A stretch of 64,000 nt of DNA from Methylobacterium persicinum (GTDB lineage Bacteria; Pseudomonadota; Alphaproteobacteria; Rhizobiales; Beijerinckiaceae). The stretch lies in the NCBI RefSeq assembly GCF_022179525.1, contig NZ_BPQX01000021.1, positions 62,001 through 126,000 of the forward strand. The letters are read 5' to 3'. Positions 18,029 through 26,458 of the stretch are shown here, one piece after another (position 1 is the first letter of the stretch; every line of letters begins with the position of its first letter). Under the pieces are notes generated by a model. That model worked only from the letters and a program-made list of their open reading frames with translations. It was not told the origin of the DNA and ran no database searches. The position numbers were made by a program, and so were the translations under genes.

Positions 18029-18307
18029 ATGGCATTCAAGCGACTGACGGCGGCGGAGAGCAAGGCCCGCGATCTTGGGCTGGCGCTCGCCCGGATCGCG
18101 GAGAGCGAAGACATGCCCGCCGCCATCGGCGTCGATCAGCTGCGATCCGCCAACCCCCGTCTGACGCCTCAGGCGATCGGCTTGATGGTGCGCAAGGAGC
18201 GGGCGATCGTGGAGGAGACGCTTGCCGAACGCGGCTTGGCCCTCACGGATTACGGTGATCAGGGCCCTGGGCGCGGGATGGAATTCACGATCGACGCCGT
18301 CTCATAG
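18029..18307 (+). CDS. Hypothetical protein, 92 residues
   Basis: This is a helical, soluble protein (TAAESKARDLGLALARIAES, NPRLTPQAIGLMVRKERAIV) with an acceptable GAGGATGAG ribosome region upstream. No domain was recognised. It lies divergent from the cysteine-rich gene, in the transition zone between host core and prophage. Confidence 0.5.
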   Translation: MAFKRLTAAESKARDLGLALARIAESEDMPAAIGVDQLRSANPRLTPQAIGLMVRKERAIVEETLAERGLALTDYGDQGPGRGMEFTIDAVS

Positions 18308-18614
18308 CGGCTCAGACCGCCCTCTTGGAGAACAGGGAACACCGCCCGCGGGTCCATCGAATGCAATGACTTCAAGGGGGACGGCAGTCGATACGCCATG
18401 TCGGCGGCTCAGGCTCAAGATGTGGCGCCGGGATCGTGACCCGGAAAGGACCGATATCGCGTTTGCCGCGAACACCGACGCCAAGTTAACCCTGGCGTAT
18501 TGCTGAGATCCGAAATCCGAAGCGGCAATGCCGGGCAAGTTATCAAATAAAATCTTAAGTTCTGCGGGGTACGCTATTCGCTGACTTGAATTATTTCGAG
18601 CAGAGAGTGAGGCG
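18308..18614. other. 307-base intergenic stretch
   Basis: An AT-rich segment at about 18538-18560 probably holds the promoter of the following small membrane gene. Nothing else was recognised. Confidence 0.3.
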
Positions 18615-18857
18615 ATGGCACGTTGGATCCCCGTAGTGGCAACCCTCGGCCTGCTGTGTGTCATGATCCTGCCGACACCTGGCATCTTGGGTGTGATCAT
18701 CGGCGCGTCCTGCGTCGTCGTGATAGGTATCAGCGTCATGCTATTCGTCCTCGACAGAATAGCGACACGAATCCTCAATTGGCGACCTCGCTGGCGGCGA
18801 TATCAAACCATCAAGGTGCGAAACGTGCACTCGAATTCCGGCATGGCACGCAAGTAG
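18615..18857 (+). CDS. Small membrane protein, 80 residues
   Basis: Two hydrophobic segments (about residues 5-20 and 23-47) are followed by a basic tail (RILNWRPRWRRYQ), so the C-terminus is probably cytoplasmic. GAGTGAGG precedes the ATG. Function is unknown. It is the last plausible host gene before the integrase. Confidence 0.5.
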   Translation: MARWIPVVATLGLLCVMILPTPGILGVIIGASCVVVIGISVMLFVLDRIATRILNWRPRWRRYQTIKVRNVHSNSGMARK

Positions 18858-19067
18858 CAGGTCGCCGTATCCCCCGCGGATACCGTTCCGGCGGCCCGGA
18901 TCGCCGCGATGACGAAACCGGTGCCTGCAAGGTGCTGGCGGAAGGGGTGTCTATAGAACTCCGGTCCATTACCGCCCATTTGGAGTTTTTTTCGCTTGCG
19001 CCGCGAGCCTCTTGGGCCTCAAAAATTCCACCGCAACCCATTTGCCGCCAGCCTGAGCCACGTCGCC

Positions 19068-19103
19068 TGGGGGGATAGGTGGGGGGACAGCCGGGGGGAT
19101 AAG
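19068..19103 (+). repeat. Three tandem 12-bp repeats in front of the integrase
   Basis: Three consecutive 12-base units read TGGGGGGATAGG, TGGGGGGACAGC and CGGGGGGATAAG. The last base of the array is the G of the integrase GTG. They supply the ribosome site and look like arm-type binding sites for the integrase or excisionase. Confidence 0.6.
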
Positions 19104-20308
19104 TGGCGCGAGAGATCAACCGGCTGACCACGCGCAAGATCCAGGCGATTACGGAGGCGGGGTGGTATCTGGACGGGGAGGGGCTTTACCTCGCCGTCGA
19201 GCCGAGCGGATCGAAGCGATGGGTGCTCCGCTATCGCCTGCCCGGCCGGCGTCGGGAGATGGGGCTCGGATCGTTCGCCGTCGTGCCGCTCGCCAAGGCC
19301 CGCGAGCTTGCCGCCGCCGCCCGCGCTCAGATCCAGGAGGGCATCGACCCCATTGCGGAGAAGACCAAGGCGAAGGCCGAGCCCGCCGCGCCGGTCCTGT
19401 TCTCCGATGTCGCGGTCACGTACATGACGGATCGCGAGAAGACATGGCGCAACGCCGCTCATCGGAAGCAGTGGCGAACCTCGCTTGAGGTGGACGGCGC
19501 GAAGATCTGGAACATGCCGGTCGCGGCCGTGGGGACGGACGACGTGCTCGCCGTGCTGCGCCCGATCTGGCACGAGAAGGCCGAGTCCGCGCGGCGGCTG
19601 CGGGGGCGGATTGAACGCATTCTGGATGCAGCCCGCGTCGGCCGGCATCGTTCCGGCGAGAACCCGGCGCAGTGGCGGGGTCATCTCGATGTGCTCCTGC
19701 CTCAGTCGAAGCGGTTGCAGCGCGGCCACCACAAAGCCATGCCCTATGCCGAGGTGCCGGCGTTCTATGCGGGGATCGCCGCCGGGCTGCAAAGCCATTC
19801 GTGTTTGGCTCTGCAATTCACCATCCTGACGGCCGCCCGATCCGGCGAAACGCGCGGGATGACCTGGGACGAAGTGGACATGGCCGGCGCCATCTGGACC
19901 GTGCCGGCTCTGCGCATGAAGGGCAATCGAGTCCACCGCGTCCCACTCACCGCGCGGGCGCTGGCGATCCTGGCACAGGCGCGTGACGGCTCGCCGAGAG
20001 ATGGGGGCTTCGTTTTCCCGGCGCGGAACGGCAAACCTCTGTCGGACATGGCGCTCGCGATGTTCCTGCGGCGCCTCAACGATGAGGGCTTCACGGTCCA
20101 CGGCTTCCGGTCGTCATTTCGTGACTGGGTGACGGAAGAGACCGACTTCGCGGGCGACCTAGCTGAGGCCGCGCTGGCTCACCTCGTAGGCGATGAGACC
20201 GAGCGGGCCTACCGGCGCGGCGACGCTCTTGAGAAGCGCCGTCACTTGATGGATGCCTGGGCCGCTTTCGTCGCGGGGGACGGCTCTACGGAGTCCAAGA
20301 ACCGCTGA
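19103..20308 (+). CDS. int: P4-type tyrosine site-specific integrase
   Basis: This is a 401-residue protein. An N-terminal DUF4102-type arm-binding domain (YLDGEGLYLAVEPSGSKRWV) is followed by a core-binding domain and a catalytic domain. All catalytic residues are present: Arg246 (TAARSGETRG), His333 and Arg336 (VHGFRSSFRDW), His360 (ALAHLVG) and nucleophile Tyr370 (ERAYRR). It catalyses prophage integration and excision. The GTG start directly follows the tandem G-rich repeats. It overlaps the convergent excisionase-like gene by 67 bases at the 3' end. Confidence 0.95.
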   Translation: MAREINRLTTRKIQAITEAGWYLDGEGLYLAVEPSGSKRWVLRYRLPGRRREMGLGSFAVVPLAKARELAAAARAQIQEGIDPIAEKTKAKAEPAAPVLFSDVAVTYMTDREKTWRNAAHRKQWRTSLEVDGAKIWNMPVAAVGTDDVLAVLRPIWHEKAESARRLRGRIERILDAARVGRHRSGENPAQWRGHLDVLLPQSKRLQRGHHKAMPYAEVPAFYAGIAAGLQSHSCLALQFTILTAARSGETRGMTWDEVDMAGAIWTVPALRMKGNRVHRVPLTARALAILAQARDGSPRDGGFVFPARNGKPLSDMALAMFLRRLNDEGFTVHGFRSSFRDWVTEETDFAGDLAEAALAHLVGDETERAYRRGDALEKRRHLMDAWAAFVAGDGSTESKNR

Positions 20309-20460
20309 AGCTCGTCGTGCGGGATGACGGTGACGGCCCCGAACTTCTTGGACGCGATCTGCCCCTCCGCCACCATCTGATAGATCAGTGACCGACTGAT
20401 CCCGAGCATCGTGGCTGCATCCTTGGGTCGGTAAGCGAGCGGACGAACTGCGTCAGCCAT
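20242..20460 (-). CDS. AlpA/excisionase-like helix-turn-helix protein
   Basis: This 72-residue protein has a MerR-type winged helix (YRPKDAATMLGISRSLIYQM, then KKFGAVTVIPHDELQRFL). Such proteins act as recombination directionality factors or excisionases. Its 3' end overlaps the integrase 3' end tail to tail, so expression of one may dampen the other by antisense transcription. It is the last gene of the leftward operon. Confidence 0.8.
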   Translation of the reverse strand: MADAVRPLAYRPKDAATMLGISRSLIYQMVAEGQIASKKFGAVTVIPHDELQRFLDSVEPSPATKAAQASIK

Positions 20461-20617
20461 GATTGTCTCCTTTCTCAGACGGGGGAAGAGCGCGGCGCAG
20501 TCGGCGGTTTTCGGTAGCCACCATGGCTTGTAGCGTCCACTTCATGGTGAGCATCCATCCGAGGATGGCGTAGCCGTACAGAAGGACGTTGCTGAGCAGC
20601 TTCAGGGCCTCAACCAC
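20453..20617 (-). CDS. Small phage membrane protein
   Basis: This 54-residue protein starts at GTG 20617 with GGGAG upstream. It overlaps the upstream gene by eight bases and the excisionase gene downstream. It has one hydrophobic segment (LLYGYAILGWMLTM) and a basic C-terminus. Function is unknown. Confidence 0.5.
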   Translation of the reverse strand: MVEALKLLSNVLLYGYAILGWMLTMKWTLQAMVATENRRLRRALPPSEKGDNHG

Positions 20618-20954
20618 GTCCCGCTCCCTCGTCTTTATCCGGCTGAGCGCGGAGGGCGGCGATCTCTTCCCGCAGCCTCGCGACTTCGGCTGTCGCGGCG
20701 AGCCCCGCTTCATCACTGCAATGACCGGCCCGGTCTCCAGCTTTTTCCGCTGCATTGACTATGGTTACAGCAAATATAGCCGCCGACAATATGCCGATAA
20801 ACGTAGTCAAACCGGCGCATAACAATCCAGAAGCCATCATTCCGATATATGGTTTAAGTATCTGAGATAACCATATGCCGATCCCAAGTATGGTGAAACC
20901 GAATGTTACGACAAGACCAAGAAGAACGGAAAATGCCAATATATTCTTGAACAC
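20610..20954 (-). CDS. Two-TM phage membrane protein with coiled-coil tail
   Basis: This is a 114-residue protein. GTG 20954 is chosen because GGAGG lies six bases upstream, which trims 21 residues from the longest frame. Two hydrophobic helices (residues about 5-30 and 38-68) are followed by a charged helix (EVARLREEIAAL). The topology recalls small phage membrane effectors, but no family was recognised. Confidence 0.55.
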   Translation of the reverse strand: MFKNILAFSVLLGLVVTFGFTILGIGIWLSQILKPYIGMMASGLLCAGLTTFIGILSAAIFAVTIVNAAEKAGDRAGHCSDEAGLAATAEVARLREEIAALRAQPDKDEGAGRG

Positions 20955-21019
20955 GACGTACCTCCAATAATAAGACAAAGCCTCACTTATTTTGCATGTT
21001 ATGCATCCTCGCGTCACTC

Positions 21020-21613
21020 TCAGTCGTCTGCATAATGGGCCTCCAAGGCGGTGCGGGCGGCGCGGAGATGTTCAGCGTCCAGCGCCATTGCTGCCGGGCT
21101 TTCCCAAAGATGCCCGTGCTCATCGTCGTCTAAGTTCTCGGCGGCTTCGGAAAATGGCTTCAGGATCGCCTCAAGCACAGCGACCCTCTCCCGGAGGGCG
21201 GATGCGGAGGCTTCAGCGTCTTCTGACCGCTCCTCGGCGCGACGCAGCTGCCACATCATATCGGTGTGTTCGCGTTCCGCCTCGGCCAGCGCCTCCCGCA
21301 GCCTCGCGACCTCGGCTTCGGCTGTCGCCGCGCGGGACTCGGCCTCATCCCTTTCCTTCGTGCGGAACGCCAGCATCGTCTCTTGCCAGCAAGCGGGCGC
21401 GAACTCTCTCGCTTCGTCGGCAGGCCATGCGCGTGTGCTGTCGTTGTCGTGGGCGGCATAAGCAGCGGCGTCCGCCGCCGAGTAGCGACCGGCTTCCGAT
21501 AGCAGGCCGGTGTAGCCCTGCGCGCCCGGCCGCCAGTAGAGGCCGCGCTTAATCAGCACGTAATCACGCCCCGCTCCATCCTCTGCGCGGGTGGTGGGAT
21601 CGGGGGCGGTCAT
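21020..21613 (-). CDS. Phage hypothetical protein with central coiled coil
   Basis: This 197-residue protein has an N-terminal module (YVLIKRGLYWRPGAQGYTGL, AGRYSAADAAAYA) that recurs in alphaproteobacterial phage early genes. A long heptad-rich helix follows (ERDEAESRAATAEAEVARLR). Its ATG overlaps the stop of the preceding gene by four bases. Function is unknown. Confidence 0.6.
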   Translation of the reverse strand: MTAPDPTTRAEDGAGRDYVLIKRGLYWRPGAQGYTGLLSEAGRYSAADAAAYAAHDNDSTRAWPADEAREFAPACWQETMLAFRTKERDEAESRAATAEAEVARLREALAEAEREHTDMMWQLRRAEERSEDAEASASALRERVAVLEAILKPFSEAAENLDDDEHGHLWESPAAMALDAEHLRAARTALEAHYADD

Positions 21614-21924
21614 GGGCGACCCACATCAAAAAGAGCGGCGCGATACCGATCCCGGCTGGCCTCGCTGAGTGTCGCCCACTCGCGGAAGGAAACCCAGGCT
21701 TGCAGGTCGGCCTCCCAGCCGGGGTGTGCATTGTGCCAGCGGCCTTCCTTGACGCCGCTGATATGCTCACCGATGTCGCGCAGGATGACCGAGCGGTCAC
21801 CCTCACTAAGTGTTAGCCATTTGGTCTTGAGCCATCCACAGCACAGGCTTGGCGCGTAGCTATGCCTACCGAGGCAGTAACGGACGCCGGCTGCGACCAT
21901 AAAAGCATCATCGCTGGTCATCAC
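21610..21924 (-). CDS. Phage hypothetical protein, 104 residues
   Basis: It has four-base overlaps with both neighbours, which supports a real gene. It is Trp-rich (WLKTKWLTLSEGD, WHNAHPGWEADLQAWVSF, REWATLSEASRDRY). No domain was recognised. Confidence 0.6.
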   Translation of the reverse strand: MMTSDDAFMVAAGVRYCLGRHSYAPSLCCGWLKTKWLTLSEGDRSVILRDIGEHISGVKEGRWHNAHPGWEADLQAWVSFREWATLSEASRDRYRAALFDVGRP

Positions 21925-23186
21925 CGCGCCTCCCCGCCCTGGTCAGCCCGACCCCCGTCGCGCTCGGCCCTGTCAAGGCGCTCGATCTCAGCGAGGATGA
22001 GAGCGCCGGCCTTCACGAGGTTGCGGCGGCGGCCCCCGCTTGGTTTCCACCATGACTGGTCCCACGGACAAAGGGAGACATAGCGGTCGCTATCCGGGGC
22101 GACCTGCGCCATTGGAATAGAGCCGGCGGCATAGCAGGCAGCCGCGTCGGCCAGCTCGCCTTCCTCGTGGAAGTCGTCATGCTCGGGCGACCATTGTTCA
22201 CCTGATATCTGCCGCCGCCGCTCGGCCAGTACGTCACGGGCGGCCCGCGTCTCTCCCCGATCTGCGGGGGTGAGGAGGGCGATGACGGCGCGGGCCGCTT
22301 CACGCGATGCTCGGTCAATGGCTTCTGGGCTGCTTGCGTCTACGAAGACAAGGCGCCTAATCAGACTCGCGATCTCCTCCTCGCTCGGCCCTTTCCGGGG
22401 CGCGGCGGGGGCGGCTTCATTCAGACGGCCTTCTCTAAAAGCATTCACGAGGGCGGCGATGAAAGCCCTATTCGCGGGCCAGTGCTTTTGACTGTCGCAG
22501 CCCTCACTGGGCATGTCGCAGATGATATCGCCGCCATACCACGGTGACTCTTGAGCCTCTTGTCGGTCAGCACCTGTGATGCAGTCGTCCCGGTATTCCC
22601 ACGGGCCGGGGAATGCTTCCGCACTCAGCGCCGCCAGATCCCCGGCAGGTGACGCGGGGGAGGGGGCAGCCCCTAAAGCACAAGCACAGCGCGGATAGAC
22701 ACAGGCTCCCTGTGCGAGGCACGTCGGCTTCTCATTGGCGAGCGTGACGGGATCGGCTGCACGGGTTCCTTGGAATGCAGCTTCACCCGCCACGCTCTGG
22801 ACCGGCGAGTGTGGAGCTACGCCGGTCGTCTCAGTATTCGTCTCCCCACCCCCGGCGGCAGGGGTCGGTGCGGATGGCCCTGGATAGGGCAACCGCTCAT
22901 ATGCGCAGGTGCAGTTTGGGAAGGCGCACAGATGTTCGTCCGTGCCTTCCTCGGGACATATCTTGAGACCAGTTCGTGCCACCGGCTCGGCCACCACCCC
23001 GCCGGGCTCGGGCGAGGGGGCGGTGAGGGCGGACATCTCTTCCGCAACGATCTCGATAGCTTCTTCTCGGTCAGCCTCACAACAGAACAGGCCGCCGGCA
23101 GCCGCGTGTTCAAGGCGCTGGATCAAGGACTGTGCCTTTCTGTGAAGGGTCGGCTCTCCCCCGCCCGCGTTCGTGGTCTCGCTCAT
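21921..23186 (-). CDS. Modular early phage protein (Ea22-like and DD-motif C-terminal domain)
   Basis: This 421-residue mosaic has low-complexity linkers. The middle part (EAFPGPWEYRDDC, GGDIICDMPSEG, ANRAFIAALVNAFREG) resembles the Ea22-like domain of lambdoid early regions. The C-terminal domain has ERRRQISGEQWSPEHDD, ELADAAACY, WDQSWWKPS and LVKAGALILAEIERLDR. That is a phage-wide module seen in nucleotide-pyrophosphohydrolase-like early proteins. Enzymatic activity is not certain. Several Cys-rich stretches occur in the N-terminal half (CAFPNCTCAYE, CVYPRCACA), which may be paired metal-binding repeats. Confidence 0.6.
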   Translation of the reverse strand: MSETTNAGGGEPTLHRKAQSLIQRLEHAAAGGLFCCEADREEAIEIVAEEMSALTAPSPEPGGVVAEPVARTGLKICPEEGTDEHLCAFPNCTCAYERLPYPGPSAPTPAAGGGETNTETTGVAPHSPVQSVAGEAAFQGTRAADPVTLANEKPTCLAQGACVYPRCACALGAAPSPASPAGDLAALSAEAFPGPWEYRDDCITGADRQEAQESPWYGGDIICDMPSEGCDSQKHWPANRAFIAALVNAFREGRLNEAAPAAPRKGPSEEEIASLIRRLVFVDASSPEAIDRASREAARAVIALLTPADRGETRAARDVLAERRRQISGEQWSPEHDDFHEEGELADAAACYAAGSIPMAQVAPDSDRYVSLCPWDQSWWKPSGGRRRNLVKAGALILAEIERLDRAERDGGRADQGGEAR

Positions 23187-23189
23187 GGC

Positions 23190-23525
23190 TCAAGCCTCCG
23201 TCTTGGCGCGTTGTGCGGCACGGCGGCGGCGGGCGGCGCTGTGAAGATACTTGTCATCGCGGCTATCGACGCCCTTCGCGATGCGCTCACGGAGCATCTG
23301 CTCGCGAAGCTCATCGGCCGCGCGTCTCCGCTGCTTACGCTCCCACGCGCGTTCCTCGTGTCGCCGCCGCTCAAGGCGGTCGCGCTCTGCGGCGCGGCGT
23401 GCGTCCCGGTCCGGTTCCGGCGGTCTCTCGTGCCGCGGCTCAAGGATGTCGGCGCCTCCGGCAAGCGCGCCGGCCGCGGCGAGGGCGCCGAGAATGCCAA
23501 TGTGTCGGATACCGCTGACCATCAT
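23190..23525 (-). CDS. Basic phage hypothetical protein
   Basis: This 111-residue protein has a short hydrophobic N-terminus (HIGILGALAAAGALAGG) and then a strongly Arg/Glu-rich helix. It may be a membrane-tethered coiled coil. The stop lies three bases before the next gene's start. Function is unknown. Confidence 0.5.
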   Translation of the reverse strand: MMVSGIRHIGILGALAAAGALAGGADILEPRHERPPEPDRDARRAAERDRLERRRHEERAWERKQRRRAADELREQMLRERIAKGVDSRDDKYLHSAARRRRAAQRAKTEA

Positions 23526-23711
23526 CTACTCCATCGTCCTAGTGGGGGTCGGGGCGGGGGCGGCGGTGGGCTTCCGAAGGCCGCGGAACGGGCGGACGAC
23601 CTGCGATCCATCGGCCCGGCGGATGAGGACGTTGCGGGGACCGCCGCCCTTGCCCCAGCGGGTCAGGACGACGACGGGATCGCCGCGTTCGAGGTAGGTA
23701 CGCCCGATCAC
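23526..23711 (-). CDS. Small phage protein, 61 residues
   Basis: The ATG overlaps the upstream stop by four bases. The protein is basic, with a possible small beta-domain (YLERGDPVVVLTRWGKGGGP, RNVLIRRADGSQVVRPFRG) and a Pro/Thr tail. This pattern is shared by many small phage early proteins of unknown role. Confidence 0.55.
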   Translation of the reverse strand: MIGRTYLERGDPVVVLTRWGKGGGPRNVLIRRADGSQVVRPFRGLRKPTAAPAPTPTRTME

Positions 23712-24253
23712 GCCCCGCCTCCTGCGCTCTGATCGGTGGGCGGGAGAGGGGCTGCGTTAGCCTTCAGCGTTGTCGGTAGCGGGTATGGCTCTGACCGCCG
23801 ATCTGACGGGTTGAAGCAGGTGATCTCGCCAACTTGCGCCTTTCTGGCGCCGCCAAGAAACCGGGCGGTGTCGGGAAACTGTTCGCGCAGCTTCTCTGGA
23901 AGCGGGCCGCCACTCCACAGATCGAACGTTGTGATCTTCTGCCCAGCGTAGACGCTCGGTTCGACGTATTCGATGTCGAACCGGCGCCCAGCCATGCCAC
24001 GCATCTCGCCAGTGGTGCGGTCACCGGGCGTGTAGATCATCCCATCAATGATCGTGAGCTTATTGCACTCCGGACCTTTCTTTTCAGCGAAGTTGCGCCA
24101 ATGATTGCAGCCGTAGCAGAGCCTACGTTCAAGCATCTGCGTGGCATATGGCTCGCAGAACGTGTTTCGATCAGTCTTGCCGCACGACGAGCATTCGAAT
24201 TCATAGCTCTGCGGATAAAATTTGCTCGTCGGCAATGGTCGCAGTTCCGGCAT
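23708..24253 (-). CDS. Phage protein with four-cysteine zinc finger
   Basis: This is a 181-residue protein. ATG 24253 has AAGGAG seven bases upstream, which sets the start. CSSCGK and CYGC (about 30 residues apart) form a likely zinc site. The remainder (GRRFDIEYVEPSVYAGQKIT) is a compact beta-rich domain. It may bind nucleic acid; function is unknown. Confidence 0.6.
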   Translation of the reverse strand: MPELRPLPTSKFYPQSYEFECSSCGKTDRNTFCEPYATQMLERRLCYGCNHWRNFAEKKGPECNKLTIIDGMIYTPGDRTTGEMRGMAGRRFDIEYVEPSVYAGQKITTFDLWSGGPLPEKLREQFPDTARFLGGARKAQVGEITCFNPSDRRSEPYPLPTTLKANAAPLPPTDQSAGGGA

Positions 24254-24257
24254 CGCG

Positions 24258-24356
24258 CTACTCCTTGAAGACAGCCACCCCCTCACCCGCTGCACACAGG
24301 GCGAGCAGGATCGGGTAGGACATCAGGATCGTGAGGGTGGGGAGGAGGAGGGTCAT
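24258..24356 (-). CDS. 32-residue membrane microprotein
   Basis: The ATG overlaps the upstream stop (ATGA). The peptide is almost entirely one hydrophobic helix (LLLPTLTILMSYPILLALCA) with an acidic end. Its tail codons (AAG GAG) form the ribosome site for the next gene, so it may be partly a translational coupler. It is too short for most gene finders. Confidence 0.5.
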   Translation of the reverse strand: MTLLLPTLTILMSYPILLALCAAGEGVAVFKE

Positions 24357-24784
24357 GCGGCCCGCCTCGGCAGATTTAAGCGCTCATTCTCGGCAGCGAT
24401 GGCCGCGTCGTAGGTCTCACGGCTTTCGGGAGGCAGACGCCAACCCCGAAACGCCACCGCTTCGATGACGAGCGGCACGCCAGCGCGTTCAAGCTTGCGC
24501 CGGGTGTGCGCCATGAAGACGTAAAGCACCCGCTTGCATGGGGCTTCGTCGCTCATGCCGTAGAGGATGATCATCGCGCGATCTAAGTGCAGGTATCCTG
24601 GCGAGGCCGCGCGGATGGCTTGCAGGATAAGCGACTGCTTCGGGCTCAATCCCCATGACAGAGGCGGCAGCACCGGGTGGATCAGCGCTTCCTCAAGCTG
24701 GCGGATGCGCTCGCGGAGGGTGTCGTTCTCATCGCGGAGGGTGCGGATGATGCGGTCGTTGTCGATGGAGGCGAGCGAGTTCAT
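24353..24784 (-). CDS. Phage protein with coiled coil and possible winged-helix domain
   Basis: This is a 143-residue protein. ATG 24784 overlaps the upstream stop (TGATG). An N-terminal leucine zipper-like helix (LRDENDTLRERIRQLEEAL) is followed by a domain reading WGLSPKQSLILQAIRAA, VLYVFMAHTRRKLERAGVPL and VAFRGWRLPPE. This resembles winged-helix folds of OmpR-like output domains. It is possibly a small transcription factor of the early operon. Confidence 0.55.
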   Translation of the reverse strand: MNSLASIDNDRIIRTLRDENDTLRERIRQLEEALIHPVLPPLSWGLSPKQSLILQAIRAASPGYLHLDRAMIILYGMSDEAPCKRVLYVFMAHTRRKLERAGVPLVIEAVAFRGWRLPPESRETYDAAIAAENERLNLPRRAA

Positions 24785-25086
24785 CAGCGCGGCTTCCTCT
24801 GCTTGTCGGCAGCAGCCGCACGGCTTTCGGCCGTCTCTGTCGCTCGGACGCGCTCGGCCTCGATCCATGCTTCGGCCCGTCCCTTCGCTTCGTCGGCCGT
24901 GGCTCCGTAGAAGCAAACCGAGAAGCCTTCTTTCCATGTGCCCTTATGTGCGCCGTTGGCGTCCACAGCGGCTTCCTGCGCGATTGCGCGGGCAAGGAAA
25001 GCGCGACTGGTATCCGGCGGATTGTCCGCCGTCAGCACTCCTGAGACAGATTGAGGGTCTTCACGAACGGAGGATGTCTGGTTCAT
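24784..25086 (-). CDS. Phage early gene truncated by the IS element
   Basis: The open frame is 100 residues, but its first 15 codons (25086-25042) lie inside the left terminal repeat of the IS. The original N-terminus has therefore been lost and replaced by IS sequence. The remainder (AFLARAIAQEAAVDANGAH, GFSVCFYGATADEAKGRAEA) is a single soluble domain of unknown function. The stop overlaps the next ATG. Expression would need a promoter reading out of the IS. Confidence 0.55.
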   Translation of the reverse strand: MNQTSSVREDPQSVSGVLTADNPPDTSRAFLARAIAQEAAVDANGAHKGTWKEGFSVCFYGATADEAKGRAEAWIEAERVRATETAESRAAAADKQRKPR

Positions 25087-25106
25087 CGTAGCCCCCAGGA
25101 GCGAAG

Positions 25107-25481
25107 ATGAAACAGACGTCCGGGCCGGCGCGGAAGCCGGCAGAAGCCGTGATCAAGGACATCCGACGCGCCACGCGCCGGCAGTTTTCGGCCGAAGACA
25201 AGATCCGCATCGTGCTGGAAGGGCTGCGCGGTGAGGACAGCATCGCCGAGCTGTGTCGTCGCGAGGGCATCGCCAGCTCGATGTACTACGGCTGGTCCAA
25301 GGAGTTCCTGGAAGCCGGCAAGAAGCGGCTGGCCGGCGACACGACCCGTGCCGCGACCGCCGACGAGGTCCAGGACCTGCGTCGCGAGGCGGGTGCGCTG
25401 AAGGAGGTCGTGGCCGATCTCGTTCTGGAGAACCGCCTGCTGAAAAAAAGCATGACCGGGGCTGGGGGCGACGAGGCATGA
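25107..25481 (+). CDS. IS transposase OrfA
   Basis: This 124-residue protein has an N-terminal helix-turn-helix (FSAEDKIRIVLEGLRGEDSI, AELCRREGIASSMYYGW) and a C-terminal leucine-zipper helix (DLVLENRLLKKSM), typical of IS3-family OrfA. It binds the terminal repeats. A run of seven A (25443-25449) near the end could promote the -1 frameshift that makes an OrfAB fusion in this family. The stop overlaps the orfB ATG. Confidence 0.88.
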   Translation: MKQTSGPARKPAEAVIKDIRRATRRQFSAEDKIRIVLEGLRGEDSIAELCRREGIASSMYYGWSKEFLEAGKKRLAGDTTRAATADEVQDLRREAGALKEVVADLVLENRLLKKSMTGAGGDEA

Positions 25482-26458
25482 GGTACCCGGCCTCCGAGAA
25501 GCTGGAGATCATCCGGCTGGTCGAGCAATCCCATCTGCCGGTGCGCTCCACCCTGGAGAAGCTCGGCGTCACCCGGGCGACGTTCTACCGGTGGTACGAC
25601 GCGTTCCAGCGTGGCGGCCCCGAGGCACTGGCGGATCGCCCGTCCCGACCCAGCCGGATCTGGAACCGGTTGCCCGCCGAGGTTCGCGATCAGATCGTCG
25701 CCCTCGCACTGGAGGAGCCAGAGCTCAGCCCACGCGAGTTGGCGGTGCGCTTCACCGACGAGCGGCGCTACTTCGTCTCGGAGGCGACCGTCTACCGCCT
25801 GCTCAAGGCCCAGGACCTGATCACCAGCCCGGCCTACATCGTGATCAAAGCCGCCAACGAGTTCCGCAACAAGACCACCGCACCCAACCAACTCTGGCAG
25901 ACTGACTTCACCTATCTGAAGGTGATCGGCTGGGGCTGGTACTACCTCTCGACCGTGCTGGATGACTTCTCGCGCTACATCGTGGCGTGGAAGCTGTGCG
26001 CGACCATGCAGGTCGGCGATGTCACCGCCACGCTCGATCTGGCGCTGGCGGCGGCCGGGCTCGATCATGTGCAGGTGGCGCACCGGCCGCGGCTACTCTC
26101 CGACAACGGGCCGAGCTACGTCGCGGGTGATCTGGCAGACTGGCTCGGCAGCCGGGGCATGACCCATATCCGCGGCGCGCCCCGCCATCCTCAAACGCAG
26201 GGCAAGATCGAGCGCTGGCACCAGACGCTCAAGAACCGCATCCTGCTCGAACACGCCTACCTGCCCGGCGAACTGGAGGCGCGGGTTGCCGCCTTTGTCG
26301 AGCACTACAACCACGCTCGGGCTCACGAGAACCTGGGCAACCTCACCCCTGCCGACGTCTACTTCGGCCGCGGCGAGGCCATCCTGCAGGAGCGAGCGCG
26401 GATCAAGCGCCAGACCCTCATGGACCGCCGCTTGCGCCACCACGCGCAGGCTGCCTAA
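25478..26458 (+). CDS. IS transposase OrfB (DDE integrase)
   Basis: This is a 326-residue protein. An N-terminal helix-turn-helix region (VTRATFYRWYDAFQRGG) precedes an rve-type DDE catalytic core: Asp in LWQTDFTYLK, Asp in LLSDNGPSY, and Glu in GKIERWHQ. All three catalytic residues are intact and the frame is uninterrupted, so the element may still be active. ATG 25478 overlaps the orfA stop. Longer open frame upstream is the orfA shadow in the -1 frame. Confidence 0.9.
   Translation: MRYPASEKLEIIRLVEQSHLPVRSTLEKLGVTRATFYRWYDAFQRGGPEALADRPSRPSRIWNRLPAEVRDQIVALALEEPELSPRELAVRFTDERRYFVSEATVYRLLKAQDLITSPAYIVIKAANEFRNKTTAPNQLWQTDFTYLKVIGWGWYYLSTVLDDFSRYIVAWKLCATMQVGDVTATLDLALAAAGLDHVQVAHRPRLLSDNGPSYVAGDLADWLGSRGMTHIRGAPRHPQTQGKIERWHQTLKNRILLEHAYLPGELEARVAAFVEHYNHARAHENLGNLTPADVYFGRGEAILQERARIKRQTLMDRRLRHHAQAA

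Noticed and set aside
18860-19100. Host attachment site or tRNA next to the integrase
   Set aside because: No tRNA-like sequence and no duplicate of this stretch was found near the right end of the window; the attachment site remains undetermined.
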